Part shown: one piece after another, positions 44,401 to 58,728 of the stretch | Layout: each line of letters starts with the position of its first letter | How positions within the stretch are numbered: the stretch's first letter is position 1 | Origin: Plutella xylostella | Taxonomy: Eukaryota; Arthropoda; Insecta; Lepidoptera; Plutellidae | Direction of reading: 5' to 3' | DNA length: 64,000 bases | Assembly (NCBI RefSeq): GCF_932276165.1 | Contig: NC_063993.1 | Span: 6,954,001-7,018,000 of the forward strand | Notes under the pieces: generated by a model | Told to the model about the DNA's origin: nothing | Database searches by the model: none | The model's input: only the letters and a program-made list of their open reading frames with translations | Translations under genes and position numbers: made by a program

Positions 44401-47400
44401 TACCTATTATGTGCTTAAGTGAACGTATTTATTTTAACACAATTGAAAATTTTATCATTATTTTCTGAAAAACTCAGTCACTCTGTAAAATATTTAAATT
44501 GCCATGTTATTAAGTACCTATTACATCTAATCCAACACGATAGGGAGTGGTTGTTAATGTTGGTATAAGTTTCATCTGAAGATTCCTATTTTGTTAATTG
44601 CGATTGGTTCCCTATTCAGGAGACTCGTGCTTGGGCAACGTAAGTACTTCTAAGTTGCTATGGAACCGCTGGGTTATCCTGAATACAGTACATTTTCTAT
44701 AAGAACATCTTAAGGCGAAGCGTAAAGGGAGGGTTCACTTAAGGGTGTAAGGTTTCCATGGGTTCCGCTTTCATAGTGAATCCGAGCAAAAGTAATGACA
44801 TGTAATTAATAACGTCCTATCGTAACTATACCCATTATACTGGGCTTATTACAACTGGGAGCGTTATTGGAAATATCTCAATGTGCTTTTATAGGCAGGA
44901 TGTAAAAAATATGATAGGGACATTAGTAGGTACTCCGTTGATTTTAATTAGCTTGATGCCCGTTGGAATTTGTATTTAAATATCATGTCTACTGTACTTA
45001 TTTAGGTTCAAAGACTTGAGTCATGGACTCGTAATCGTGAGGAATATTTACTAACAATGTGAATGATTTCATGTGGTTAAGTATTGATTTATATACAATA
45101 AATTCATTATAAAATATTAAATTATTCCAATCTCAATTACTCTTTAACATAGCAGATTACACCGCTTCTGAAATCCACTCAACCAAACATATACAGAGTT
45201 ATTCATGTATCATAAAAGTGACATTATTAACAGTACAATAGGTCTAATTAACAATATACCGCATGTCCACCTATCCCATACATTGACATGTTTGACGGGT
45301 CTCCTGTTAATTGATAGCACATAATAATAGCTTCAGACATGTATACAGATACAAACTATAGCATGGCGTTCAGTGTAAGGATTGCGTTCCAGTGAGAAGT
45401 GAGAACCCGAGATATGAGAGCAGTGTGGCTGTGTTTGAATAAACCTAAGCTTTACATTGCTGTTTGTTTGCATACGTTATCTGATTTTCACTGATTTTCA
45501 ATCGGATACATTTGATTTGACACATTATGTCATTCCGTCAACAAGTCCACCCATATAATTAACCATTTATCATGACTTTTTCCCATACCACATGTGATCT
45601 TCCGTTACGAAATGAACAAACAAAAATATAGCAACAACCCTTGTAATTATCAATAAATCATGCAGGACTTTTTAAAACCCATTTAATCTTCAGTTAATAA
45701 ACAAAAATAAACGAATAATTCGCATATAGCGTGTGGTGGAATAACACACTAATCGATACCATTCTTCACCCCGCGTCCCGCCCCTGTTCAATTGCCTTCA
45801 TATTATATCTATCGTCTGCAGCGGAAATCGAAACAATGGGGCTAACCGAATAGCCTACACCTGCGAGGAAAATAACCTCTATTGTTTAATGAAATAACCG
45901 CTTCGTTCGAAACAATGTTTACTTTACATTATAGGCAGATGTAGGTATCTTAAACGTACATTGTTACTTTGAATATTAATACTTAGCTTATGTAATACCT
46001 AAAGCTAAAATAAACCGCTTTTTTATTCATAGCCGGCTGTAAGATTCAATTTAATAACACTACCGCACGCAAATTCCGCCTCTAAAAGCAACAGCCCATG
46101 ATAAAAGCAATTAAAACTTTAACATGATCAACTCCACGATCTCTGCGATTCAGCCATGTAATATTACAAAGTTCAGTTTTGCGTGTGAAATAACTCTTTA
46201 ATGTTCATGTTCCGGTTCCTATCAACTTTACTAATAAGGCTCATGTGACAAATTAACCGAAGTAAAAGCTGTTCCAGTTTAAATAAAAATAGCACTGTTT
46301 TGCTGGTCGTGTTGCTGTTATTGTATAATTTACTGGGCACGGGGGAGTGTGTAAGTTTCCCACGAAGGCTTGTGTAATTGCAATACTATATTTTATAGTT
46401 TACACACATTATAGCATAAAATACCTAATATATTTTTTTGTATTTTTATACCTATATCTACCCAGTAGGTAAAACAGCAAGTAAATAATTGATATCGGAC
46501 GCTTAGGTACCTACTCAGACTCTTTATATAAAATTTTCAAATCCGTCCGCGTTGACATTTCATCATTGTTCCGGAACCCTAAAAATGATAAATTTAATAT
46601 AGCGCAGATATTTCGATGAAGTTTATTTTATGAAGCCAAATAATATGTTGTCTCTTAGAGAGAAAATTTGTCAGGGTAAGTCGTTTTATTTGAGAGTCTT
46701 CTTGAGCCTTTGAAGTTGGTAGCTAATGGAGGGCTGTTTGAGGCTAAGACTTAACTGTGGGACGTCACTCACTTTCTGCGAGGTTTAGACAGTATTGCCA
46801 GCTTACTAAATCCGTAAAAAGGACAAAATGTATGAAACATTTGTAGCGAAAATAACTTGGCTTTCTAGGTGTTTATTTTTATTCTTTAATAACGACAGTA
46901 ATGGTATTTAATGGTGTTATTAAAATATCAGCCACCGCAAAACCTCGGTGTTTTTCTTGATAAACTGACATTATTGTTTACGTTACGTTAAATTTGAAAT
47001 AAAAACTTTCTCATCAAAAATTAACACTGATATTTTTTTCAGTAGTTTTTTTTACCTGGCAACTCTTCAGTAGTCGAGGGGGTGGAACGACTACCTACTG
47101 GTTTTTGTAGTTCCCTGCAGTGACGGGTGGATGCGAGACGAATGAACTGTCCGAGTGTGTGTCTCGGAACGGGGGCTTTTCTTGGCAAATTATCGCCGGT
47201 TTTTGTTTCACCGCCTCAGATATTATCTCAGGCGGGGTAATGTGAAGCATAGTTGAATTGTGGGTTAGTGCTCGGGGTCATAGGAGACCAAGAAGAATTA
47301 AGAAGCAGTTTTTTTATTGTTTAGAATAAATCGTTTTTATCGACATGAGTTTGTCTTTGTTTACTTATATAGATTAAAACATGATTATAACGCTCAGTAA

Positions 47401-47678
47401 AAAATCGAGAGCTATCATTAAAAAAAACTGCTCTGTATAGTTTTTTAGTGGCACCGATTTACAATTCTATACTAACCATTTGTACCTGTAAAGTTTCAGA
47501 ATGATAACAAGCTACAGTAAACATTTTCTCTTATGCCAGCCTCCGCATTTAAGTTTTCCCCAGAGGTTATTTGCAAAGGTCGAGCAACGTGAAACGAAAA
47601 ATAATCAGATGAACTTTATTTGACTTGTAAAGTTGTACGTAATTACATTTAAATAACAACGGTAAAAGTTTAGCTTTT
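41461..47678. other. Non-coding, intron-like stretch
   Basis: No gene in about 6.2 kb. It holds a perfect palindrome at about 41488-41511 (ACACATCTAGA, mirrored), a cluster of CTACG words at 42528-42597 with loosely inverted ends, and a homeodomain/POU-like palindrome GCAATTATGTAATTGC near 43590-43605. Confidence 0.55.
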
Positions 47679-47681
47679 TAA

Positions 47682-48231
47682 GGGTGAATTCGTCCAAACA
47701 TCACGTTACACGAGAATAACTATACCGGAATTAAAATTATACGCGAGTAAATATCTAGGATAAGTACATTTGCATTCTACCAAGTTATACCATGATTAAA
47801 TTGAATGAACGAGGAACGAAACTGTAATGCAACTAAAATAAAAATAGTTGCGTTTCAAAGCATGCAATAGAAATGACATGCCAACTTAGTTTGAATGGAT
47901 TATAAAAGTATGAAATTGTTTATGTTTTAATATTTTATTCGCTGTTGTTATTCTGGGACTTTGCCTTTTAACGTACTTTTGTTTATGTTTTGACAGATGT
48001 GTTTATATGTCATTATGACGGTTTTCTAATCAGCTGATGTGCTGCCGCCATTACAAAATTACTCTCGGATAAGCTCGTTACACGGTCAATTTTGGCGGTA
48101 TAACATTTTATTCTTGGGATAAGCTAGTTATCTTGGTTTCAGGTTTGGTAGAATGCAAAATCTGCTTACTCGCGAGTAACTGGTACTTTACTCGTGAGTA
48201 AAAAGTTACTCGACGTTGGCCGAATCCGCCC
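47682..48231. mobile_element. Harbinger-like non-autonomous element
   Basis: The ends GGGTGAATTCGTCCAA and TTGGCCGAATCCGCCC are imperfect inverted repeats flanked by TAA on both sides (47679-47681, 48232-48234). Subterminal words with TTACTCGCGAGTAA-type palindromes occur on the right side, and related CGAGAATAAC and CGCGAGTAAA on the left. No transposase. The superfamily call is inferred from the 3-bp TWA target site. Confidence 0.7.
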
Positions 48232-48234
48232 TAA

Positions 48235-51200
48235 ATATGGGTCTACTTATTTTTACTATTGTTCTTGTTTGTAGAATGTGTGGTTTGGTAAAAAAATATT
48301 TGTTATAACAAACTGACCTTGTGTGGTGCTTCTCTACTATTGTTAACCTTGATCTGACAGTCAATTGGCAAAACATACAAGACATACAAGTGAAAAGGTC
48401 CAGGTCGCATAAAAATTCTAATATCATCTGGGCCTAGGTTCATATACTTAAATGTGGCATATCTTTGCTCACAGCACCTGAATCGGGCCCGCTGTAGTGG
48501 AGCTTGTTTGCGTGTTACGTCCAGTCCAATTATAACTTTACGGGAGACAGCTGACGTTAGTTCACAGAACTTTATACATCTTCACTTTTTGATTTCATAT
48601 TCCCTTTGCGAGTTTCAAACAGAAATATTCGCATTTTCTCGCGACGCCGACAACGGTCCGCGCATCTAAATCCGATATTTGAATTACTTATACACTATGA
48701 ATCAGAAGTTTCTGTATCAGCTTACATATTATTTGTTTGAGGAAATAAAATAACATAACATTTTCGAACGCACACGGCATTTTTCAATCATATCGAACTC
48801 TAAAATTAATTGAATAAATAGAACACAATATGTTGTTGAAACAGCGGGGGTCTGTTTAAGTGTAAAGTCGGAGGTAATTATGATTGATGATGGGATATGA
48901 TTCGGATCCACTTAACACTATATATAAAGGGGTTGTTTTATTGCTCAACTCTTGTTTATTTAAGGTCAATGACTAATGAGCGAGATGACTCAGTATATTT
49001 GAACATGTTTTATGAAGTAATAGGAATGATGTACCGCGAAATTAAAGTACTTCTACAAAGGATGTGGAAGCTATTCTAAATTATTACGTAAATATGAGAT
49101 TAAAAGCTAATGCATTAGGAAACGATGTTCGTGTTTGGTGAATAAGCAAAAACATGTGTACAGTGGAAGCTACCGTGAATGATACAGTGAGTTTTTAATT
49201 TATCCCTTACGTCGTACGAAATATGAGAGGGATAAAGTCTAAAATGTGCCCCTCAGAGTACGGAACCTCGTACCTTTGAGAGCGGAGGTCCGAGCCCCAT
49301 AATGTATTAATGGCCTCGCGGTGGCGTGTCCTGCGGAACCCTGCTTGATCCTTGTTATTATTTTACCACGTTACGTTGCATTTTTGCTGAAATTAATGTC
49401 TCTTGTGTATTTCTGTCGGGTCATAATTATTTAAAAACATACTGTTTCCTGTGCAGATAAAGGGAGTGATGGACAGCATATCTTTGTAGTTTTAACATTT
49501 TCGAGCACTGGCGCATAAATTAAAATCCGTTGCTTATTTCTTTTACCATACAATTAAATTCTTATGATGAACGCTCACTGAATATAGTCACTTTATCGAT
49601 TAAGTCAGAAATAATTGAACTCAGCTAGTTATGGTAGTTATAACTATGTATATGTAGTAAGGGTGTCTGAAGCTTATGTTTAAACTTGTATGCTAAGTTT
49701 GAATTTTTTTAATATTTATATTTAGACAAGAAATTAATTTTCGTTCTATTAATTGTACCTACCTATCTCTCAAAAAGGCGGTAATTGGACTAATTGGTCT
49801 AAACCTTGGGTATAACATTATTTTCCATGCAGAAATAAAGTAGGTACAAATCCTTCATTACACCGACCTACATTTAAAAAATACCAAATTTCAACTTCGT
49901 TTAAAATTGGAATAAAAGTAGTTAAGTGGTTTTGTGTGTAACGAGATTGAAGCGCGCCGTGCTACCTGCATGCGGCATAGGACGGACGACAATTAGATCA
50001 CATCGTGACGTCACTCACTGGAAAATACCGCTTTGCGAATCTTGACTGGACTGAGAATGAAAACCCCACTCTCAAATTATAAAAATATTAAAAAGACCGA
50101 ACCGGATGATGCATTTGAAAATAGAGCGAAAGAGATAGATCCAAAAATATACGATGATACGGACCAACTCGACATCTGTCAAATGTGACCTATAAAATGG
50201 CTTTATTTGGTAACGTTATTTTACAAAACTTAAATCACATCCCTTTCGTGATCGATATGGAAACTGATTCAGCATTCTCAATGGCAACTTTTAAAAACAT
50301 TCACCGGAGCTGCACAATAATTCCAGACGCAGCGAAACGTTCCATTGTTGTAAAGAAAAAAGGAATATTCGATTAAAAATTAAATTCGCCTGAAAAGAGT
50401 GGAAATGCAGTTACATTTACAGGTACGAGAATAAATGCGGAAACGTTTCTGTGCTCGAGTGTACCTACCGTGCTCATGAAGCGGCGATGCAGTTAGTTAT
50501 TTATGAAAAACCCACTGAATTGGATAATTGTATACTACTTAGGTACCTACTTATTTTTCCGCATCGCTACAGGAGGATTGAATGGAACGGAATCATGAGT
50601 TATTTAATAATGCTGTAGTTGCTGAAAACTTCGAAAGGCTTTAATCACCGATCGATCTAACCGTAATAAAGAGGCAATTGTACAGCAATAAATGTCAATT
50701 AAAAATTACTCGACCAGGGAACTATCGAGCGTTACTTTCTTATTTCTTTCAAGATTAATAAACGAAGCTTCATAAACGATGGGCACGAGGGTCTTTTTAT
50801 TACCTTTTTAAGGGCATCAAGAGCTCGAATTGAAAGAGCGACGTAATTAGAGGCCACACTAGGAGTTTTATTGAATTTGACACGTCGGATTTGTCCCGCT
50901 CGCCGCGCCGCCACTCATTATGCGGTCGGAATGTGAACCATTCGCGATCCTTTTGATGGGAGCAAAGATTAATTTCGGAGGGATTGGAGCACTCAAAGGA
51001 AATTTCAGAATGTAAGTGCATTAATAAAGGTCCTTTAACCGAAATGTAGGTGCTTTCTGTTCGCAAAAAAATGCCTTTATTAAATTTCGTTATGAGCCCT
51101 CGCGTATGTTACTTTATGTAATGCATTATGCGGGACCTTTGTAAAGTCTCGTTTTATGGAGATGTCTTCAAATTAGTTGCCTCTACAGTTGAATATATCT

Positions 51201-52077
51201 TTGACTATAGATTTTACTTAGTTAGGTAGTTTACGAAATAATCAAACCCTGGGGCTATGATTGCTTGTTTTTGAGACCAAGAGGATTCGGAGGCACCTCA
51301 TGTAGCCACAACAAATACAGACACATTTATATAACAGCATCTCTGTAATACTATTTCCTATTTTGGAATAATAGAACTACAGTTATAGCTATGCCCAACA
51401 ATAATTAAATAATCTATTTAGATAATTACTTGCATTGGTTTCATCTAGTTAGTCAAATTACTACACTTATATATACATATATACTTTTCATGTGTTTCTC
51501 AGTATGTGACGTATACGTTGACCAACTTTTCGGTCTGCAGTATTCACCCCAGCTTATATGTCGTGGCCTCGGTACTGGGTGAATTGTTCGTAAATTCCAT
51601 AAGTTAAGTTCCAAATACGTAGTTTGCTGCTCGAGTCAGGAATGGAGCGAATCACATACTTCTAATGGATCGGAGCGTCTGTCCCTGACTTAGAACTGTG
51701 CTATACAGACCGTCCTATTCATTATAATCGTCATATTAATACCGAACGGAGGTAAAAAAGGTTTTGGTCAAAAATACCACCGTCACATAGCGAAAACGTC
51801 TCCCTCGCACTCGTAGCTGTTACATAGTACAGAACGTGACGTATCGTCGCGTAATTCGCAAAGTCGATCAAACAAAATAAAGTATCAGGATGGTCACTCT
51901 AGCTTTACAGAAAGAGAACAAACTTATTATCGTCATACCATCGGAACGTTTAATGCAACTTGATAGAGCAGTTAGCCCAGCAGCGCTCCGAAACTACGTT
52001 CTTCATAAAAAATACATTATGGTGATACATCTAGACCTAGCGAGGGTGACGTGCCCTTATATTGTCCACTAGCATAC
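48235..52077. other. Non-coding stretch, probably intron downstream of the exon on the minus strand
   Basis: No supported gene or element. Short frames here are scattered on both strands without domains. Confidence 0.5.
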
Positions 52078-52183
52078 CTGTGATGGCTGGAGCTGGAGTG
52101 GCCGGTGGTGGAGCTGGACAGGGGCGAGCGCGCCGGGTACGCGCTGCCGTTGGCGCCGAGACCGCCCTCCGACATCACGTACT
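52078..52183 (-). CDS. Single host exon, Ser/Gly-rich, gene unidentified
   Basis: On the minus strand a pyrimidine-rich tract leads into TTTGTTGCAG and then a 106-bp exon ending CACAG before GTATGC. Both splice signals are good. The exon is phase-consistent with 34 whole codons and two bases left over at each end. The peptide starts YVMSEGGLGANGS, continues AYPARSPLSSSTTGHSSSSHH, and is probably a flexible, non-domain part of a larger protein. GC content and third-position bias (mostly G/C) stand out from the surrounding AT-rich DNA, which supports coding. I do not recognise the gene. The nearest other exons must lie outside the window or be too small to see. Confidence 0.75.
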
Positions 52184-55100
52184 CTGCAACAAACGAAAGA
52201 GCAAATGTACATAGTGTTGGGACAAAGATGACTTGACTTCTGGCTGATAAAGAGGCAGTAGAAGTTCCGCATTGGTGCGTTGGATAGATAGATGATCTAA
52301 ATGATATTGCAAATGTCACGTATTGAAATTCCTTCTTCTACGGTAAGTATAATAGTTTTTTTTTACTGTATACAATAATTCCTCCAGCTCGGAATAAACG
52401 CAGTGTAAAGAAATCCGATTCCATGAAAAATCTTTACAGTCTAAAGAAAAGCTAGGAAAAATCAAAATAACACCACCTCTCCAGAGGACAAACATTACAC
52501 TCGATAGAATCAACTAAATAATTCATTAGTCGACAAAGAAAAAAACAAAGGCCTGGTGGTGAAAAAAATGGAGCCAATAAATGTCCCACGGCGGCCGCTA
52601 AGGCTGCTTATCCACCAAAGATATGCGGAGCTGGGGGGAAATATTAACCTGATATGAGGTTATGAAAATATAAAGTGATTTTTATGTTTTCCGTAAGCTT
52701 TTGCCATGTTTTCTTCCCGTAAAGGTCTCCCACGCAGAATGAAATAATATGCTGATGACAAGTAATTTTAAAAACAACGGAAAATTTTGAATCCTGCTGG
52801 ATGTCACCTTAAGTCGATGGGCAGCCTTAGCTAGGGATGGGAATCGCTAAAGATGGCCCAGCTAGTGAGGGGAAGTGCGGAAGCGTTCAGGGCGCGCATC
52901 GATCATGCTCGGGCGGCCGCACTCCGCAGATTGATCGTCGGCGCCGGACGATATCTGGCCATCCTTTCTGCTATTTCATGTTTTGTAACGGATCCCCATA
53001 TGGTGGTAAAGTCACATAATTATAATATATATAAAAATATTTTTAACTGTTGCTATCCAGACTTGAATAATACAGTGCATTTATGGTATGAATGGGATTA
53101 GTTTTTTAATTTTGACGCAATGAAAATGAGTGTCTTAACGAACTTTCGGTGTAGGTATCTTTTGAAAAGCTCTGATTATCAAAGTGTTCCTCAATAAATA
53201 AATTCCAACGATTTACAAGTCAGATTCCTCGAGATATTTTTAACAAGGAAAGACAGCAGAATTGAAGCTTGAACCAACATAGCGGCAAAGGAACGGCTCA
53301 CATTGAGACAAAAATGGTGGGAGCAAACAAATGTGCTATCGATAGAGTGACAGAAGGATTGATAGCCAGTTGCCAGTCTCCACCGCTGGCGCCACTATCG
53401 CAGGCGAACACGCCTCACTCACTGCCTGTCACGGGAGCTTGCTTTAGAAATGCTACTGCCGCGGCTATAGGATTGTCGTAGGTATTAATATCTTTGCATC
53501 GTACTTAGTGGAACATTCAAATAGAAGCACCGATTTTTCACCGTAAACGATTGTTCCTTCCATTTTAAAAACCTTTATAACTTCGAAAATACTACAGTTA
53601 GAGGTTTGTTATTTGAGAAAAAAACTAAGTATAATAGTGTATCTTTATAAATGTTTTGTTTGAAAGTTGAAAGAATAATGTGTGCATGGCGCTTTGAAAA
53701 ACACTGAGCCACTGTTGGCCAACCCACCCTTCTTGGCCTTTAATATCAACTTTAATTATGTAGATATTAAATACCGTTACTTACAGCAATAATGAAACAC
53801 AATATAAATTTATTTAATGATATTCTCAGAAAACTTATATTGGCACACAATGGATAATAGAAAGGAGAGTCGGCAAGTTATTTCAGTAGTGTTGAGCATA
53901 CCAGCGATTCCCCGCTGACGCGACGACGCAATGTTTGAAATGAAAAATACCTACGACGACGACGACGATGGCTCGAGCCCTGTTTATTATATTGACAGTT
54001 AAAATCTCATAGATGCTGCTGCGTTGTGGTTGTGACAAATAAAGAGGCCTTTGGAATAAAGGACCGCTAAGTCTATGCATTATAAGATTAATAAAACAGG
54101 ACCTGCAGTGTCCAGTCAAATCAAACTGTTGCTAAAATTGTATCAAACCCCGAGATTAAGGTATCCTTCAAAAATACATACTTACAGGTATTAGAAGATA
54201 CATTTGATCGATTCTGATAGCATCATGTTATGTCCTTCTAGTAGTATCATAGGTATTCTTTGTTAGTCTGCGAACTAATCCCGAGATAAAACGAAGCGAT
54301 GAAATGTACCCGGCTCGGTCTGGCTCTGCCGACGCACAGCATCGACGTGAAATGAGAATTGATCATCGCAGTCTGGTAAAGTTTTAATAACGTTATGATG
54401 GGAGTGTACCCTACTGGCGGCGGAGTTCCATCCAGTGCCATCCCTAACTAATTATTGTTCAAACAAGAAACCTAACGAGCGCACCCATTAATCACGATGT
54501 TCGTTATTTTTGTGGCTACATCGCGGCGGTCTCCACTGGTTGACGACGCTCGGACAACCACGTGATAAACAACAACGTTTTTGTATCGCAACCGCGAACA
54601 TTGGCAACTGTTTGTTCTCTTGTTACACGGAAGAAAATTCAAATACTGGAAAAGTGAAGATGAAAGTATGTAAAGACAAGTATGCACATAAAGAGCGAGG
54701 AAACCCAATCGCTCGTCAGTTCTCAGAAGGATTTCTTTGACACACTCACATCACACATTGTACCATTATCGTTAGCATTGGCCATAGAAACTCAATTGAA
54801 ATTGTACAGCCATTCCACAGTTATTTATTTACATATTTATTTTATTATATAAGACACACAACAGTATTACAGACAGATTCTATTATAAAGCTAGTCGTAA
54901 CAATATTAATGCACTGCATGATAGTCCTACATACAGGTATTCGTAATGGGTAGGTAGTGTCTGGAGGTAAGATCTAGGGGTTATTTCAGACTGTATGCTA
55001 GTTGATAAACCACCAATAATAATTGTCAAAACTCTTCATGACCCGATTGCATTGAACAATGCGGACTCCGGTCTAACCCCGAATGTTCAAAACTAAGGCA

Positions 55101-55436
55101 GCCCTAATATGATTTAAAAAACATCGAAAATAAAAATACAAAAGACAAATAGTGTTGTTGTGCAAGTGAGGCACGCGCGAGGCACAAGTACACGCGTGGA
55201 GGGACGCCCCGCCCAGAATGCCTCAGCGTCTCGCGTCTTCCACCCACGCCGCCGGAATACAATATGAAACCCGCTATTTTTACATACGAAAATTCAGTAC
55301 AGAATCAAAGTCCTCGTGTCCGGCGCGGTCCACCTTAATTTTACTCGCGCGCCCGCGGCTTGAATACCAAAATAAGGGTGGACATGTCATTGTACATTAT
55401 AATAATCATAAACGTGATTCGATCCTAATATCTTTT
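52184..55436. other. Non-coding stretch, probably intron upstream of the exon on the minus strand
   Basis: No further exon found. A (CGA)n run lies at 53954-53968. The patch at about 52860-52960 is GC-rich but without splice signals or a recognisable domain. Confidence 0.5.
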
Positions 55437-55450
55437 TGAGTCTTCTTCGC

Positions 55451-55740
55451 AGCGTCCGTAGTCGAGCGGGCTTCAACTTTGAGGTTAAGCAACAACTGAT
55501 ACGGTCAGCCATTGGATGGGTGACCGATTTCAAGTGGTTCTTTTCTGGACGCTTCCGTGCTTCGGACGGCACGTTAAGCCGTGGGTCCCGGTTGCTGCTT
55601 CGGCAGCAGTCGTTAAGCCTATCCAGAAGCCTACGGGCGGCTTGAAAACATCTGACAGTCGGGTTGCGCACTTACCCGACAACTCTCTCAGCACAAGCTT
55701 GCTTGTGTTGGGGTCCACCAACCCGCACTTGGCCACTTGA
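55451..55740 (+). mobile_element. 5S rRNA-derived SINE (SINE3 type)
   Basis: Within the first 90 bp the words GAGGTTAAGCAAC, GGTCAGCCATTGGATGGG and TGACCG match the 3' half of 5S rRNA, which carries the internal promoter. The body (CTTCCGTGCTTCGGACGGCA, GTTAAGCCGTGGGTCCCGG, TTGGGGTCCACCAACCCGCA) is a widespread insect SINE/LINE tail. A perfect 14-bp duplication, TGAGTCTTCTTCGC, flanks it (55437-55450, 55741-55754). It is not a functional 5S gene, since the 5' half is absent or changed. Confidence 0.9.
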
Positions 55741-55754
55741 TGAGTCTTCTTCGC

Positions 55755-58726
55755 GTCATTCATTTGTTTATCTTTATTTTGGGGACTACAGGGATAGACA
55801 GTAAGGGCGTTACCACAAAATAATGGAAACTTGTCCAAGAGATGTTTAAGTACGTTTAGCGCTGGTAACATGCATGAAGAGTAAAAAGACCTTATGTTTC
55901 ATAATCATCTGTTGAACATAATATTATTGTATAAATGTTTGGTGGGAAGTCCATTGCTATCTATCCTATGGTATTTAGGATTTTGTTACCTAAGGTAAGT
56001 TCTTAGCTGAGATTATTGAAATAATATTATTGTAATCAGAATGCGGTATCAGATTCCCCTCTACCGTTGCCAACTCGGCCGCAAGCGCTAACCAAATCAA
56101 ATATAATTTAGTTAAGATTAAAATATTGAGTTTGTTTTGTTTGTATTTGTGAAAATGGTTTTCCTTTAGCGCTGTCGGGAAGCCGACAATGTCGGCGTAA
56201 TTTTGCTTATTTGGGCTTAAATTACTTGATCTCGTTTACGGCCCTTGGCTGCTTGTTCCAAGTTTTCACAAAGTTTGCGTCTAATTTATTGTTTACCCCC
56301 ACTCCCTCCGTTTATTTAACCTGTGTAAACAATGCAAAACATTAATGGATTAATTTTAATTAAAATGTGAAGTGGTGATTTTATGTTTACGGGCAGAAGC
56401 GGTCAGTTGCGCAGTTATGTACGGCCGACCGTTATTATTTCGCTACTATTGACAGAAAACATTCCTTATACCTATATTGGAATAATACTGGATTTTTACT
56501 TGAAATCTTGAAATTCATCATCATTAGAAGCAAGAAGACAGTTTTTCGCAGGCATGGAAAGAGCTATTTTCATGCCTCTTTTCAGGCAATTCTCACATAC
56601 TTTCATAGCAGGAGCGATGAAAACTTCTTTATGTACCTAAGTATATGTTGTTTATTGCAATAAAATAGGTACTTACAACCTTTTTTTTACTGACGTTTTT
56701 TATATAATATAAGTATTTGTCTTTTTATATATTATTATAACTTACATATTTTTTGTTAATACTGACAAAATTTACTCAAAAAGCTTTTATTATTCGAATA
56801 GACATTAAATTTCAACTCCGTGATTTTCATCAGTACACACTCACCCAAAGACTGGAAGCTCTTGAAACTAACAATCAGTAAAGACATCTCAAGTTTTAAA
56901 CACTACAAGCGGTGACGCAGATATTTGAGGACGAGGAATTTAATCTCAATTTAAATGAAGGTAATTCCTTCAGTAACTTTGCAACAGAGTCGCTAATAAC
57001 GGAACTTGCGGCTGCGGGCGGCAGCGGGGGTTCGGCGCGGGGCGCGGGGGCGGGACATTCGAGACAATTCTATGGGAAAATCTTCCTTTGTGAAAGTTTT
57101 GTCTCAGTGATATTTTGAACTTTGTTTAGCGCCTGTCGTCAGAAGGTACTGAGTTTTGCTAACTTATTAATATGAAGTTAGGTTCATTGCACCTAGATTT
57201 TTTCTAGAACTTATAAAAAATCAAACGAATTATTTGATATCATTATCACCCAATTATCGCTTATCCACTTGTACATAGTTCTCCAAATATGAATTGAAAT
57301 ATAAAATAAACACAGTTTGCAACTTATTTTAATGCACCCATAACATTCGATTTAATAGCTGCAGCAATAACTAGAATACTTGCGGATTTATAGATATTAC
57401 GGACACTTTCAGACTGACTTTCGGTAACATATAGAATGTTTATGACGTCATTAAACATATTTTTATGGCGTCGGTGCGCCTTGGCGTGGCGGATTACTGC
57501 AAGGGAGAGTGTCGTATACTTGACCGCTTTTCCTCGGTCAACGTATCTAAACAAACAAATCTATACATATACAATACATACCTCCATGCCTGACAGTATA
57601 CCATACCTTCATCAAAATTGACAATGCTCCAGCTATAAAAACATTTATGTGCGGAGTGGTACAGTCGAGCAAGAGTGTATACTCGCGATTTCGATCGATT
57701 CTCACCCGAAATTAATTTAGCCATGGCATCGATGGGGGAGTGCTTCACCCGAGGCTGATTGTACCCCGCATATGGACGGAACGCCAATGAACTATAATGC
57801 CAATAATAAAACGGAATTTACGTTCAGTGCTTATTTAGGTAGGCATTGAATAATGATAGTGACATATTGTTTTGGGTTTGTGGAAACGTAATAAATTATA
57901 CACGCCATCATTTAGGAACAAGCTCTACAATGTAGATAGTATCAAAGGACCTAATTTGGTCGTTTGTTCTTCTCATATGATTTCTGAATATGTGACATAA
58001 TTATTAGAACGATGTATACAATTTACTGTTAATGTAATAAATAGCTTGCGTCTCAAAACATTCTAAGTACTTTTATGTAATCAAAGCTTTTAATTTTCGC
58101 GACCTCGAAAAGCAAAAACAAGTTAACAACATCTAAAGGGAGTATATTTTCTGGTAATCAAAGGTCCTTATTGAGTTTTGTAATAGATCAATGGCGAAAG
58201 AATCCATTTCCAGGATCCGAATTTCACAGGAAGCTGACAAAATGCCACGTCGATTCGCCAAATTAAGGAGTAATTGAACTGAATTCCAGAACAGCTCGTG
58301 TAATGGTAGCAGAGAGAGGAGGCAGGCTCATTCAGCCCACAGAATCGGATGACACGGGTCTTAAGTTTTAGGGGAAAATTAAATTAATTACCCTACACAA
58401 GAATGTACCTATTAGTGAAAATTTAAATTTTTAAGCTCTTTCGAGGTATGATACGTATTAGTTTACTTACTATAACTTAGGTACTGACACTCTAGATCAC
58501 AGACAGCATTGACTTCCAACAAACCCAATTTCAAATGAGTTAAACAATCAATTACAGGGTCATTCTAGTCAGTAGTTCAGGTGTGTATGATGGAAGCTCC
58601 ACGAGCACCTAACCTGATTGGTTACCCTTCTACGATAAGATTGTGACGAACCCTAAGACCTCATGTCTGCCACCGACATGTCATGTCCGACACGTTAAGA
58701 AGAAACTTATAATAATTATACCTATA
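55755..58726. other. Non-coding, intron-like stretch
   Basis: No supported gene. A GC-rich patch at about 57000-57060 lies in a short frame without splice support. Confidence 0.55.
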
Positions 58727-58728
58727 TA

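Noticed and set aside
52837..53101. GC-rich coding-like frames
   Set aside because: No splice signals, no domain, and two overlapping frames on the same strand.
55445..55560. 5S rRNA gene
   Set aside because: Only the 3' half resembles 5S, and it is fused to a SINE body with a target duplication.
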